A stretch of DNA of 64,000 bases from Trileptium ribeirensis. Taxonomy: Eukaryota > Nematoda > Enoplea > Enoplida > Thoracostomopsidae. A program made the translations under genes and the position numbers. The stretch spans positions 1 to 64,000 of the forward strand of contig JASANE010024711.1 in NCBI GenBank assembly GCA_030248225.1. The letters run 5' to 3'. The notes below the pieces were generated by a model. It had not been told where the DNA came from, did not search any database, and saw only the letters and a list, made by a program, of their open reading frames with translations. Below, piece by piece: positions 1 to 12,220 of this stretch; within the stretch, counting starts at the first letter, position 1; the number at the start of each line of letters is the position of its first letter.

Positions 1-249
1 AAGCTGTTTTTATATAAAAGTAGTATTTTTGTGATAATTGAAAATATTTTTAGCGTATGTATATATTTTGCCTTCCACTGCTGTTATAGTTTTTAACTGC
101 AATAGTTTATGCGGAATTATTTTGTGTGTTGCCAAGTTAAGTAGTAGAGTTTTTATACCATGGTTAATGAAGATGAAGGGGTAGACTATGTCATATCCGA
201 CAATGTTGACCACGTGTTTGGGATGACAGAAACCAAATCCGATTGCAAT

Positions 250-435
250 GTCCTTTAATATACAGTGCTAAGGTCCAGGTCTAGGGGAAGACTGCTCCTA
301 AGTGTTTGACCTTCGGGCAAACCCGGAAAGTGATCAGCCAGAAGGGAAGGGGGTAGCTGCGCTGCCAGGGGGGGTCGAGCGATCCGACACTGTGAGGGGG
401 GGGGTCGGGGCTGGCGCCGAGGGATTCTAAAACAC
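250..435. repeat. GC-rich short dispersed repeat
   Basis: A G-rich block stands out from the AT-rich surroundings. It carries a motif that in the other orientation reads CCCTGAGACCTTGGACC followed by TTGAGCATGTATG. Variants of this pair occur near 3330, 10970, 12190 and 19760..19990, and in the mirror positions of the right arm (40800..40970). Short length, GC contrast and lack of coding potential suggest a non-autonomous element, but no terminal repeats or target duplication were established. Confidence 0.55.
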
Positions 436-440
436 CCTAT

Positions 441-2879
441 AAATAAGCAAGGTCTTTTGTATTTAAATTAGAAACAAAAGAATATTTTGCCAGATTTACC
501 TTAGGTTTTGACTTATTTTTAATATATTTTCAAACCTGTAGGACTCGCAGTTTATTTAAATTTACTACAGTACTAGTTTGCACTTCAATGCACCTGAGAA
601 CTAGGGTAAAAAATAACTGCACAACCATGATTGCGCAGCGTATTGAGCCTCCAGTTGTGTTACATAACACATATGTGTATAATAAATTTATTTGTTAGGA
701 AAAACTTTGCGTAAAAACGTTTCACACAGCTTCTTTGTAACGTAAACTGGTGTTAACGAATTTTGCGATGCATATCAAGAACTTCATGACGATTAGTATG
801 CATTTTATGTATATTAGTATATGTATATCAAATGTATCATTCAGTCTAAATTATTATCCACGTCGTAGAGCTTCTTAAGTTCAACAGCACCATTAGCACA
901 ATTAAAAAAGGGAAAATCATTGAATATAATGCGGTTTTTTGTTATACCGAAAGCCAGGCAGTATTCCATCACTTCAATATTAGGTTTGTTAGTATTCGCT
1001 CAGATCGTCCATGTGGTTCAGAAAATCTTTATTAGTACCATGACAAATTGATGCACGATTTTTTGGATTTCTAATGGTGCATTGTTGGTAACGAAAGCTT
1101 TAGGAAAAAATCTGACGATAAGTATATTTTATGCACAATTTAAACCGCGTTGCATTGACGGCCTGACTCCAATATGGATTAATGATATGTTGGTCTTTTG
1201 GCGCCTACATCATGGGTGATAATTTATTAAAATTTATGACCACCATTGACTGGCGCCTGCGGAGCCGCAGGTGGGGTTGGTCATCAGTTGGAGGGTGGAG
1301 ATTCTGGCGCCTCAAAGCGATAACCCACCTCTCAGCATGTATGTTCATTAGTGCAGATCGAAAGGTACATATAAACATTTATCTTCAAATTTATCGGAAA
1401 CTTTTGGTATTGAGTAGTTATTGGGGAATGTGTGTCAAGTTTTCAGGGCTGCAGAGGTATCTAACCTTCTCATGATTCTGATATAGTTCAAATATTAAAG
1501 GTATTCTTTGAAGTTCGAACATATTTTAATTCCTGGAACAAATTTCATAGTATATATCTATTATTTTAGCATTTTATTGTTTCTTCGAACAAATTTTATA
1601 GTATATATCTTAAGTTCTAAGAATAGACTTAACGCTGGTTGTAGATTGTTTTTGTACGAATCGAACTGTGTTTATAATAAAACTGAAACAAAGTTTTCAA
1701 AACCAACAATTTACAGCCACCCTGGTCAAGTTAAGGTTAAATAACTTATTTCATCCTGTCCAGATTAGATTTCGATTTGGATGAATATTGTGGTGCCGGA
1801 TTTTAGGCATTTTTCCAGCGTAAAAATTATTACAAGTTTTAAGAAAAACCTAGGCTTGATTCAGAGGCAGGCTTGATTCAGAGGCAACACAAATCTGTGG
1901 CTTTACAATGAACTGATGTTTTGGCAGTAAAAATATAACAGCGTAATTTGTATTAAACATCGAGTGTTTTTGGAACATTGCGGATTTACGGATAATGCAT
2001 AACCTGATTACTGACAGCTCGATAGCTGTTGGGGAGCTTCATTGTCTATTTTTAGGTAAAACATGGGTTTTAGAACCGCTTCCATTGAGATGGAAGCTCG
2101 TCTGTTGTAGTAGAATTATCTCCAGTCAGCTGAAACCATCCAGTAACACATTTGTAACTACCTCAACCCAGGTCGACCCGCTTCAGTTGAGATGATCGAT
2201 TTGGGTTATATTTATAACGTATTTTTTCTCTACATCCTAACGTCAATGCCCATGTCAGGATTTTTCACTGTTATACTTTACTAGCAAAGTTTATGTTACA
2301 TGGTATCACCGGTGGCCCTATCCACGAGTTCTTGAGTGGAATGCTGGTATTTATTCATTATCCATACCCCAATTTTATGAACAAATTTCTAGTGTAACAT
2401 TTGTTGTGTACAAGGAAATGTGGAAAAATTTCTAAAATTTTGAAAAAATGCTATTGTTACTAGTAAACATTTTTATTTGTTTTAAAATAAGCTTTAAATA
2501 AAAAGATACAAAGCAAATGTCGTAATCAGCGTTTTTTCCATTGATAGCCCTTCACTCTCTAGTCCCTGTGTAGTTGAATGCAAAACTGTCTACTTGAGGT
2601 TTTTGTGTTTTATTTCTTCCACATAATAATCGGTCTGCATAAATGCAATATATGTTACCCGTATTTATGAAGTTCACCAAAGTCTATGAGTGCAAAATTA
2701 AATGGAATTGAATTTTCCAAAAAAGACATAATACTTTTTGTACCGGCTTGTCGCTGATTAGCTATTAAGAATTTGTAACAACGAGGTACGTCACAATGAC
2801 GTAAGAACGTCATTCGCGATAACTTTTATATCAAATTTTTTCACATTTAATTTTGATAACGTTTTGTAACAACCTAAAT
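441..2879. other. No gene seen; arm-specific indels
   Basis: This stretch is AT-rich without a convincing exon. It includes the left-only block at 1112..1376, a ~50-nt local duplication around 1530..1610 (the motif 'caaattt.atagtatatatct' occurs twice here and once in the right arm) and a short direct duplication of 'gcttgattcagaggca' near 1855..1890. All of these are lengthened relative to the right arm. Confidence 0.6.
1112..1376. mobile_element. Left-arm-only 265-nt block (possible insertion)
   Basis: The sequence on both sides ('gaaagctttaggaaaaaat' and 'atttatcttcaaatttatcgg') is directly contiguous in the right arm near 40125, so this block is either an insertion here or a deletion there. 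It includes a GC-rich self-complementary core around 1255..1275 (GCGCCTGCGGAGCCGCAGG). No terminal repeats or clear target-site duplication were found. Calling it a mobile element is a guess. Confidence 0.35.
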
Positions 2880-3420
2880 CTTACCGCCACCCCCTTCACT
2901 GTGGCTTTGCACCACCCTTTTCCACCCCAAAGGCGCACGGGAAATCATTTTGGCTGAAATCGCCGAAAATCGGTGGGAAATTGGCAAAATCGTCTAAAAA
3001 TTGGCAAAAATCGTGAGAAAATGACAAAATATGGAAGAAAATTGCCAAGAAATCGGAAAAAATTTTGAGTCCCAAAAATTATGTCGAAAATCATACTGGT
3101 AACCCTGAGGGGCAATACGTTATATCATTAGAAATAAGTACAGTTTAGACCGGTGGTTCGGGTGCAGCAACCCACCCTACTTAGGTTTAGTGTATGTCTC
3201 ATTTAGGGCCTGGAAGCTTAGGTTTAGTATATCGAGAACGGCATGTCATGCATTACACTTTGGCCCCTCAGGGTTACCTTGGCCCGAAAATATACCCCCT
3301 TGCCTAGCAACCCCTGCACAACTGACCCATTGAGACCTAGGACCTCGACTATGTATGACTATTGTGTGCAACAAACGGTGCCATTAAAAGCGGTGGCCTC
3401 AGATATAAGCAATTAAAATA
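2880..3420. repeat. Simple-pattern and GC-rich repeat block
   Basis: Positions 2940..3080 hold a degenerate pattern of 'ggcaaaatcg' and 'gaaaat' words (aaatcggcgaaa-like). A GC-richer stretch to 3360 follows and contains the GAGACCTAGGACCTCGAC motif shared with other short dispersed repeats of the window. The mirror copy is at about 38170..38710. I see no coding potential. Confidence 0.5.
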
Positions 3421-3589
3421 AGATACTGCTATATATTGGTGTCGTTTGTGGATAATCTATCTTGACCAATCACCATTTTTTCTGCAACTTTGTTACCAGG
3501 CCCACCGTTTTGAGAACTCGGGAATTTAAGAACTATTTACACGAAGCATTTAGAAGCCTTGTGAGTGCGTCAACAAGTCGAACAGAATA

Positions 3590-3775
3590 CCATCTTATGG
3601 GTATGAGAATATGCTAAAAATAATATCACAATGTTATGGGAGTGTGAATTAGCTAAAAATTAGTGTTACACTTTTATGGGTGTATCAAAAGACTAAAATT
3701 AATATCACACCTTTATGAGTGTGTAAAGAAGTTAAAAATAATATCACGCTCTTATAGTTGGTGTTAACAGGCCAA
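3590..3775. repeat. Tandem repeat, ~56-bp unit, about 3-4 copies
   Basis: Degenerate units carry 'ttatggg(t/a)gtg', then 'gctaaaaat', then 'aatatcacac'. Copies start near 3594, 3640, 3690 and 3745. The mirror array is at about 37800..37985 with the same number of units. Confidence 0.7.
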
Positions 3776-3968
3776 AAGCATCAAAGTCTTACTCTATCAC
3801 TCTCACACCCCTTTAACACATTAGACTGAATTGAACATATAGTATGAAAACAATGGCCAACATACTATGAAAGAACCGAATAGACGCACTTTACACTGCA
3901 CTAATGAAATTGTTTATTCATGTTGATGGTATATTGTTCGAACATTCCACAATAGAACAGCGGCTTAT

Positions 3969-5615
3969 TCACCATAAGGCGTAACATCTGATAATAAGCT
4001 TGAAAGCACTTACTATGAAGCAACATGTCGCAAACAGGAAACTTATATTAAGTAGGTATATAGTATTTCCTTCGCAGTAATGACGACGTCTCTCTTTTAT
4101 AGCCAGTTGATCATGATGTTCAAGCTTGACCCTTCTCAAAACATCAACGTGTGGATTGGACTTAACTTTTTGAAATAAGGCGTCCGAATGATTATTGTTT
4201 GCACAACGTATTGTAAAATTGTAAGTGGATCATTTTGGCTCCAAGCTGCAGACCAAGAACAGTGTATACGTGTATAGATGTTTTTAGAAAATTCGCAAGA
4301 TTTATTGCATGATGCAACTACATTTAGTTGCGAAATACTAACAAAGTCCCGTTTGTGTTTTGGTATTCAGCTTTTCAGTAGCTATTGTATATCAACGGAA
4401 TCATTGTTGCTAACAGCGCTGACTTGCTTACTATCACTCTACTAGTAGACCACAACTTTTACATCTGTAAAATATTCTACGTCACCATGTTCAGTATTCT
4501 ATGGGGTCAGCAATGGGGAATTTTTGACGACGATCCATTACTTCTGTTCCGGTAATTTGAAATGCGCTTTCAATGTTTTCCGGCATAACTTAGTAGACGT
4601 TAATAAACTTTCATAGTGTAGCGAATGTTCAATCTAGTTTTCATGGACAGCAGTCAATTCCCAAATAATCCTATCACCAACACCAAAGAGATTCTCCTGC
4701 TTCGTTACGGTTAAGAGTTGCTTGAAATGTGAAAGGATGCCCTGTTCAGGATGTCAACAGAATTTTCATGCCAAGTCTAACAGGTATATGCTTTATGTAC
4801 ATCTTTGGTCACATGGTGGCCATAGTATGGAACTATTGGTTCATCCAAAGAAAGATTTTTTGCTAAAACCTTAAACTATATGAGATATATATTCATAACG
4901 ATAAGGAAAGGTCGTATTTTACACAACTTGTTATCAGTTTTTAAAGTCATTGTTCGCCAAATGAAACTATTAAAATTTTTCTGAATTTCTTTGAAAGGGT
5001 TTTGAGAAATTTTGGATGAAACGAGCTGCATTCCGACGTCTTTGTCTCTTGACCAACACAAACAGCTGTTGTTAATGCAAAATCCACTTCCAAAAATGTC
5101 AGAAAAAGTTTTTCATTTATTCCCAGCTGATATCAAATATTTCTAATTAGATTTCTGTGTAGCATATAGTTTTGTTTCAATTGTCGCTAAATTCGTAAAA
5201 CTGTATCGCCAAATATAGTTGAACATAAGCATTTTCTATGCAAGCTGTGGCTGCGTATTTTCACGCGGTTCCGGTTTTAGAATGTTTTCACTTCAAAATC
5301 AACTTGACATTTTGTCCATTCAGTGTAGCCTTTGCACAGTTGTTGTCTTCTTAGAACGTGGATGATGTTTACCACTTCTAGGCTGACATACGTCGCAAAC
5401 AATATCATTAAACCAATCCTTTTCAACACAATTGGTGTCTTTTGAGGATTGGAGGTCAACTAACTTTGCAACGATCAGGCTTGCTATATGATCCGCTTCA
5501 AAAATGTCATGGCCAATATCATTTCATCTGCCACGTCACCTAGACGCTGCTCAATTTCTCTTATTTCCATCACCCTTTCCACAGCTTCCTGATAGATGAA
5601 AACCGTCTTCGACAT
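3969..5615 (-). pseudogene. piggyBac transposase relic (left copy)
   Basis: This is the mirror of 35963..37601. Read on the minus strand it gives, across several frames and in-frame stops, the order expected of piggyBac/PGBD transposases. First comes an N-terminal stretch from an ATG at 5615. Next is a block with C-W-S-R-D and the S-Q-N-P-F-K-E-I motif, then K-I-R-P-F-L, the first catalytic aspartate in N-L-S-L-D-E-P-I-V-P, and the K-P-V-R-L-G-M-K-I strand. The stop just before the catalytic block is shared with the right copy, so the element was dead before the arms formed. Later lesions differ, for example one extra base just after the catalytic block. The family is recognised from motif order, not from a search. 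Confidence 0.7.
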
Positions 5616-6621
5616 CCTTCCAGTAAATGAATAAACACTACATAAGCTTCAAACAAAAAGATGTTGGTGCTGTTAAACAAATCAAAATGTTGATTGAAAT
5701 ATTGCAATAAGACATTTATAACGCAGAGAATATCACATGTCTATAATATGAGTTATCCAATGTTTAAAAATTGAACGTATCAATAATCATGGTCCGCGTA
5801 GGATATGTGCTGGCCAAAATCGTGGTAACACATGGCGCTTGTTCAAATTCACCGGTTCTCTATTACTTGGCATGAACATTTAAACTTCGTATCTTATGAA
5901 AATTAGACCTGAACACGCGCTAACATTTTGTTTTTACTGAACCTCGCAATGTTGGTAAAGCTCAACCGATTGATTGAGAGCATGTATTCAATCAAATCAT
6001 TGTTATTATATATGTAGCTAGGATTGGCTGCATATAAATAAGGTATATATACAGGAAATAACCCTTGCATTACAAAAACTTGCACAAATAGACCTGCCCA
6101 ACTTTTGAAACATTGAACCTACCTACTTACCGGCAATGTGTTACTACAAACAAAGGTATAAACTTTCCTAACAGTTTATCATCAAGTACGCAGACCTTCT
6201 TGATTTTTCTATTGGAACCAGATATTTCGGCATTGCCGCTCAACCGCATGTGTCCAAGCGTTAATGTGTGTATCAATTAGTAGTTATAATCAGTTACCTT
6301 ATTAACGAGATATTAACAGAAATGTATTTTGTTGCAGAACAAGTGCATACCAATATTAATGAACGTTGGCGGTGACCACTTGTTCACTGTTCATTAGAAC
6401 GCCCAGGATTCTAACCAGTCGATCACCTATTCTTTTAGTTCCCATTCTATAATGGAATTCATAATAGTGAGCTGTGCATTGCCCAACATTATACATTACG
6501 CCTTTCTCTAGTGTTAAACGCTATGTTCCTTACAGTCGAGAAAGATGTAACTTTTCTTACTGGGGAACTGCGATTATCTCGAAGATGCTTGCTGAACGAA
6601 ATCATTTTGTATATATACTAG
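5616..6621. other. No gene seen
   Basis: This AT-rich stretch is mirrored at 34966..35960. No exon-like open frame with splice sites was recognised, and no repeat structure stands out. Confidence 0.5.
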
Positions 6622-8185
6622 TGAAGCTCGCTTGCGAGCCAGAATTCGAGTGGTGAGAACAATCCCCCGAAGCAGAAGTGTGAAAAATATTTGCCACACA
6701 ATATTTTTGACGCTCGCAATGAGCTTGGCGGCCCAGAAAACCCCATATCCGACACTAAAACCAACAATAAACACACATTAAGGTGCTTTTCCCACGACTT
6801 CTCACCAAAAATTTCGAAAACGTCATTTTTTGTGCCAAGTATGAACCAGAAGTTTAAAAAATATTTGCTCAACAATATTTTAACACTTGGAATGAGTTTA
6901 TCTGCCCATAAAACCCTATATAAGACACTAAAAGCAACAAAAAACACATTTAGGTGCATGTCCCACGACTTTTCACCAAATGTGAAATTTGGCGCCAACT
7001 ATAAGTTTATAGACTCCAGATTGGGAAGTAGTTGAAAAACGTGTTATATGTCATCGGAACGCCCTGGTAAAGCTACATGGAATAGGCCTATTAGTTTGCG
7101 GATACCTTGTTTACTTATTGAGAAAATTCGCTAAAACTCGGGGGGGGGGGTGCCCGAAAAATGGACCAAAATGACGTCATTTTGCCCTATACTTTTTCCA
7201 CGGGAAAACAATCAAAAATCGGGCTCCGTCACTACACATAAATCGATCATTGCGGTTCGAATGAGCTATCTTGCATCAAAATTCGCCCAACCGTTATCGA
7301 GATCCAGGTGCGACAGACACACACACAGACAGGACGTCCTCAACCCCCCTCCAAAGCCAGAATTGAAATTTATCGTTCCACTCGAATTCAACTACTGAAG
7401 CTCGCTTGCGAGCCAGAATTCGAGTGTTGAGAACAATCCCCCGAAGCAGAAGTGTGAAAAATATTTGCCACACGATATTCTTGACACTCGCAATGAGCTT
7501 GTCGGCCCAGAAAACCCCATATCCGACATAAAACCAACAATAAACACACATTCAGGTGCTTTTCCCACGACTTGTCACCAAAAATTTCGAAAACGTCATT
7601 TTTATGCCAAGTATGAAGCAGAAGTGTATAAAATATTTGCCCAACAATATTTTTAACACTTGCAATGAGTTCATCTGCCCAGAAAACCCAATATAAGACC
7701 CTAAAAGCAACAAAAAACACACATTTAGGTGCATTTCCCACGCTTTTCACCAAATATGAAATTTGGCGCCAACTATAAGCTTATAGACTCCAGATTGGAA
7801 AGCATATAGTTGAAAAACTTGTTATATATCATTGGAAAGCCCTGGTAAAGCTACATGGAATTGGGCTATTAGTTTGCGGATACCTCGTGTATTTATTGAG
7901 AAAAGTCGCAAAAACTGGAGGAACTGCCCGAAAAATGGGCCAAAATGACGTCATTTTGCCCCATAACTTTTCTCACTGCAAAAAATTCAAAAATCGGGCT
8001 CCGTCACTACACCTAAATCGACCATTGCGGTTCGAATGAGCTATCGTGCGTCAACATTCCCCCAACCGTTATCGAGATCCAGGTGCGACACACAGACAGA
8101 CATACACACAGACAGGACCTCCTCCACACCCCTCCAGAGCCAAAATAGAAAATTCTCGTTCCACTCACTCGCTTCACTCGCGAGT
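6622..8185. repeat. Two tandem copies of a ~780-bp dispersed repeat
   Basis: Each unit begins with GAAGCTCGCTTGCGAGCCAG (at 6622 and 7397) and runs through the same landmarks. These are a 'cacgacttttcaccaaa' segment, 'agactccagattgg', a 'gacgtcattttg' segment and 'gagatccaggtgcgacagac' followed by a CA/GA microsatellite. The last unit ends near 8185 in CTCGCTTCACTCGCGAG. The palindromic CTCGCTTGCGAG ends suggest a non-autonomous element inserted twice or tandemly amplified. Open frames inside differ between units and are not genes. The mirror copy is at 33387..34963. Confidence 0.75.
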
Positions 8186-9749
8186 TGAATGAGCTAACTG
8201 TGAAACATCTCGGCCTAGCAGGCTGCTGTTATATTGTAGGCAGACAACACGCTGATCGGTTTATTGCGGAAATCTTGCGCAAGCTTTTATTTGAAAATAT
8301 GTTGTATCGTTTGAGAGAGCTGTTGGGTTGTTTTTCTAGTTCTATTCTTTACAAACCTTCTAACATCCAGATACGCTGTGGCAGATTTGATACCTCCACG
8401 ATTTCGTACAAAATGTAGCACTGGCGCAGCGCTCTACTGCCATTTCGGCATCACCTGCTTAATGCGTCATTCACAGAGAAGTGCGTGCACGAATTGCACA
8501 CCATAAGCTATTGCAGCGACCATGTTTCTAGAAAACAATATTGTCATGGCATTATGTTATTGCAAACACGGCGCAATCAATAGCACAAGCTAAAATACTG
8601 CTGCTACAAAAGCATTGGCTTTTATTGCACTTTCAATAGCAGAAGCAAAAATATTGTTGCTACAATAATATTGGCTTGTGTTGCACAACCGCAGAACGGC
8701 CGAGCTATTGCTGCGTCAAAAGCAGCTAGTTGATATTGTAGCAACAATATAATGCTCGCTGAGCTTGATAATGGTGTCCTCTCCTGTGTAATATTATTGC
8801 CTGCAAGTAGTTTTACATTATAATTATTATAACGGCATAGAAGGTGCTGATGATTTGACGTTGCCGCCGTTTTAACGCTTTTCCGACTACTGACTATATA
8901 GATATATGTGGTTGTTAAAGTTTAGTTACAATAAAATCATAAGAACTTTGATTTCAAATTCTTTCAACCTAAACAGCTTTCGAGCCGCAAAAAGCAGTTC
9001 ACCAGCAGATTGCTGCGGCTGGTAATATATTTCATTAACTGTGAGCTAAATTAGAACAATGTCTTGTGTCGTCAATTCTCCATAGTTATTCTCCAGTCCC
9101 AAATAAAATATATTGTAGCGTCTTTTATTGAAAAAATATTTTGGCTAAATTGAAAAAAATTGCGGCTAAAATCATGAACGCATTCTGTCATAATTCTAGA
9201 GGACGCTCTCGGCACTCGATACCACCATTTTGTTGCATGTGGGCTAAGCAAGGAAGCGTAATAGCGTTTTTGGAAGAAGTCATTTTGTTTTAGGGCTTTA
9301 ATGCTACCGAGGGCATTTTCAATTTGAGTGAGAGATGAGTAAATTTTGGAAGAGGAGTGATGGGACCGGCGGTGTTCGGGGATTTAAAACTGGCGGTTGT
9401 ATTTTTACTATGGTTAAGGCGTTTTTGTGCTTTAGATGCATGACCAGAATGTATTTAAAATGCCAGTACTTTTCACTGCTAGCGCTGAGAAGTCTTTTTA
9501 CTCTGCCACAGAGATACGAGGCATCTTGCTTGAAAGAATTAATAAAATGAACCAATTTCTACAGTTTTTGCTTCCTTAAATTTCTGTGACTCTCCCAACT
9601 GTATGGCAAAATTTAATCATTGTGAAACTACTGATTTACCCTCCTAAATTCAAATACTTCTAATAAATTCTACAGATTTACCCTACTTTTTAAAGAAAAT
9701 GAAAATAGAGTGTATTACTCCTAAATATATATATATTAAATATAAAGTG
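8186..9749. other. No gene seen; short AT-rich internal repeats
   Basis: Around 8570..8760 the words 'tattgttgctacaat' and 'caatagca' recur in direct and inverted order. This gives several possible hairpins but no clear element boundary. A left-only ~44-nt block sits near 8317..8361; the right arm joins directly from 'cgtttgagag' to 'ctaacatccag'. No exon was recognised. Confidence 0.45.
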
Positions 9750-10742
9750 ACAATGCTGCGATGTAACATGTAAAATGTATATGTTTATTCACGAAAAATT
9801 ATGAAACCTTGTTTTTAACGTGAAACGTATTTATGATAATGTTGCATAAGTTTTGAAATACGTTTTAACGACATACATCAGTTTCGAAATACGTTTTAAT
9901 GCTAAATGACACTGCCACATAAGTTTTTTGCACAACTCTAATCGATACAATAAGCACAAAAACTTATGCGACTAACAGTATATTGGTGATGCTTAGGGTT
10001 TTGTTATATGTAGGAACATAAAACAAAATGGCAGTGGTTCGGGTTACAGGGTTTAATATATTAAAACATGGCAATTTTTAATATTAGTTTAAGCCGATGC
10101 AGTGAAATTTTGGTCAATCGCCGTGAAAGCCGGCGGCCGGTCGCACCAACATTATCACGCCGTCGCAGAAGAGCTTAGCATTCAGCCGGCCTTTAAGCCG
10201 CCAACCGGTTACTGAGTCGTCGGCCGGCCTTTATGCCCCGGCCAGCCGTAAAACTGCTGGCAGGTCGTTGCCACAACGGGCGGCCGTTCAGTCTTTGTCC
10301 CGCTGTTAAATCGTCGGCCGGCTCACCGCATGAGATGGCATTTTGCCTTCAAACTTTGATGCTGCTCAACACTATTGCAGAGCCATAATTATATTGCAGA
10401 GCCATTGTATATATGCCTCATTAACAGATAATTGCTGCATACTGCATCATGGTAACTATGTTGCATTATTATTATATCTTGTATTGGTATAGAAATATAT
10501 GTTTTGAAAACCAAGTCGACTTGTTAAACTCTGGAGAATACCCTGCGATATAAAACTTACTTTCCCCAATACTTTGGTAGGCGGCATATGTTTTTGTAAC
10601 TTAAAACTTGTTTGGCAGTGATATTTTAGTATTAAACGTATTTCGAACCTCTTAGTGAAGATTAACCTAAATTTTGAAACCTTGTTCCATAATTTTACAT
10701 GAATAAACATATGCATTTTACAAGTTTACATCGTAGTATTGT
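9750..10742. mobile_element. Long-TIR DNA element with GC-rich core
   Basis: The two ends are inverted copies of each other over roughly 150-190 bp. The left end starts ACAATGCTGCGATGTAA and continues through 'atgtttattca', 'ttcgaaatacgttttaat' and 'cactgcca'. The right end, read in reverse, has ACAATACTACGATGTAA followed by the same words in the same order. The core (10128..10325) is strikingly GC-rich and packed with CGGCCG-type palindromes, against the AT-rich ends. There is no transposase frame, so it is a non-autonomous DNA element. The superfamily is not assigned and no target-site duplication is certain. The mirror copy is at 30866..31862. Confidence 0.7.
10128..10325. other. GC-rich CGGCCG-dense core
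   Basis: About 200 nt contain repeated GCCGGC/CGGCCG words, among them 'gccggcggccggtcg', 'gtcggccggcc' and 'gggcggccg'. The flanks are AT-rich TIRs and two copies of 'attgcagagccat' (10374..10406). It is dense in CpG and in self-complementary words, so it could fold strongly. The mirror is at about 31268..31492. Confidence 0.6.
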
Positions 10743-10929
10743 TTACCTTGTATTATTCTTTACAGGTCACGAGATACGCTTTAGATTCAAGGTCAGATTA
10801 TGATATAAATTATAATGATGAAGCTTTGGACACAGTGACAACCATTTGTTAGCACTGCCATCAAATAGTTTACTGATAAATCCTAATACAAAACAAGAAC
10901 TGATGTATAGCACAGTATACCGCCATACA

Positions 10930-12220
10930 TACCGGAGCAATGGTTGTGGGGAATTGCCGCCCACTCTGAGACCTCGGACTCCCTTGAGGCCCAAGTCTGC
11001 TGCACAGACGGTAACGCTATACCACCCCCCGATGGCGTTGCACCTTCCCTCCACCAAAACTACAACCCCCGCGGCGCGAAATCTTTTAGCAAAATTGGGT
11101 GAACTTGGTAGCAATTGGCAAAATAAATCAGTTGGTGAACTTTTTTCAGCACCCTCTCTTTGGATGACTTCAAAATTGGCAAAACCAACGTGGAAGTTGG
11201 CAAAGTATAGGTAAAATTAATAAAATTTGGTAAAATAACGGAGGTCGGGGAGGTCGTCAACTTTTTCAGCACCCCTTGGTAGACTCTTCCTAGGGCACCG
11301 ATGCCGTCAAGGGCCTCGAGCAACCTTCCCCCTTCCCGAGATGAACCCTCCTGCCGATTTCCGCTAGCTTGTGATACCTGAGTATATATCGTGATCTTAT
11401 ATGGTATAACGCTAAAAGCAAGCCAACAGCAAAGATTTTTTCGTTATAAGTCATAAGTTCATTATAAGAAGTTATAAGGTTCATTTTTCGGTTTGTGTTT
11501 AACTTTGTAATATCGATGGATTGTAAACTTCTATTTGAAGCCAGACAGCCGATCTTAACTCGCCATCGACAAAGTTTAGCCGAACTGATCCTGGTTGCAT
11601 CAACAGCCGACCGGAGCTGACATGGCTAAGTAACAGTCGAGTCCAGCTGTAAAATTATAGGTCTTTCTCACACATAAAATATATATATCACTATTATTTT
11701 CGGTATATACAGACAGTGTGTACTGACCCTGCATGCCCGTGACCGGGCCCTTTGTGGGACGCCTTCGGTCTCTTATGCCTTCGGCGCCTTGGACGTCGTC
11801 GGAGGAGGGGTTGGACGACCTGTTAGGAGGGTTAGCCGAGCCGTCGAGCCTCCGGCAACGTAGGCCCATACATGCCGTAGTAGGGGTGCAGAGGCCTACC
11901 GGACTGAAGCCGGAGACTCCCCTCTCCCCTAGTCCTTGACCTTCCCCCTTCCCCTGAAGCCCGGTCTACCCCCTCCAGGTACCACCCTAACCCCCCTTGA
12001 TGCTACGCACCCCACCCTCACCCGCGTACGGAATATTTTAACAAAAATCGGCAAAAAGAGCATGAATATTTGCAAAAACTGAAGTAAAATAGGGTCATCA
12101 GTAAGCAGCACCTCCTGGAGAACCTCCCACTAGGACGCCTCTACCCCTGAGATGACATCTTTTTCGCTCGCCAACCCCGGCTACTCCCTGAGACCTAAGA
12201 GCGTCAGCATGTAAGCCATC
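10930..12220. repeat. Cluster of GC-rich short dispersed repeats
   Basis: There are two GC-rich blocks, about 10930..11350 and 11740..12220, separated by AT-rich DNA. Both contain variants of the 'tgagacct.gga' word, runs of CCCC and a stretch of 'ttggcaaaat' words (11095..11240). Long open frames here, such as 10846..11214, are by-products of stop-poor GC-rich DNA and share no exon signals. The mirror is at 29400..30700. Confidence 0.5.

Noticed and set aside
6618..7753. Overlapping open frames of 114-126 codons in the ~780-bp repeats
   Set aside because: They occur on both strands of the same repeat units and differ between units, so they are not conserved as proteins.
10846..11214. 122-codon frame found open in both arms (also 30393..30761)
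   Set aside because: It lies in GC-rich repeat DNA, has low-complexity composition and no splice or family signals. It is open in both arms simply because they are copies.
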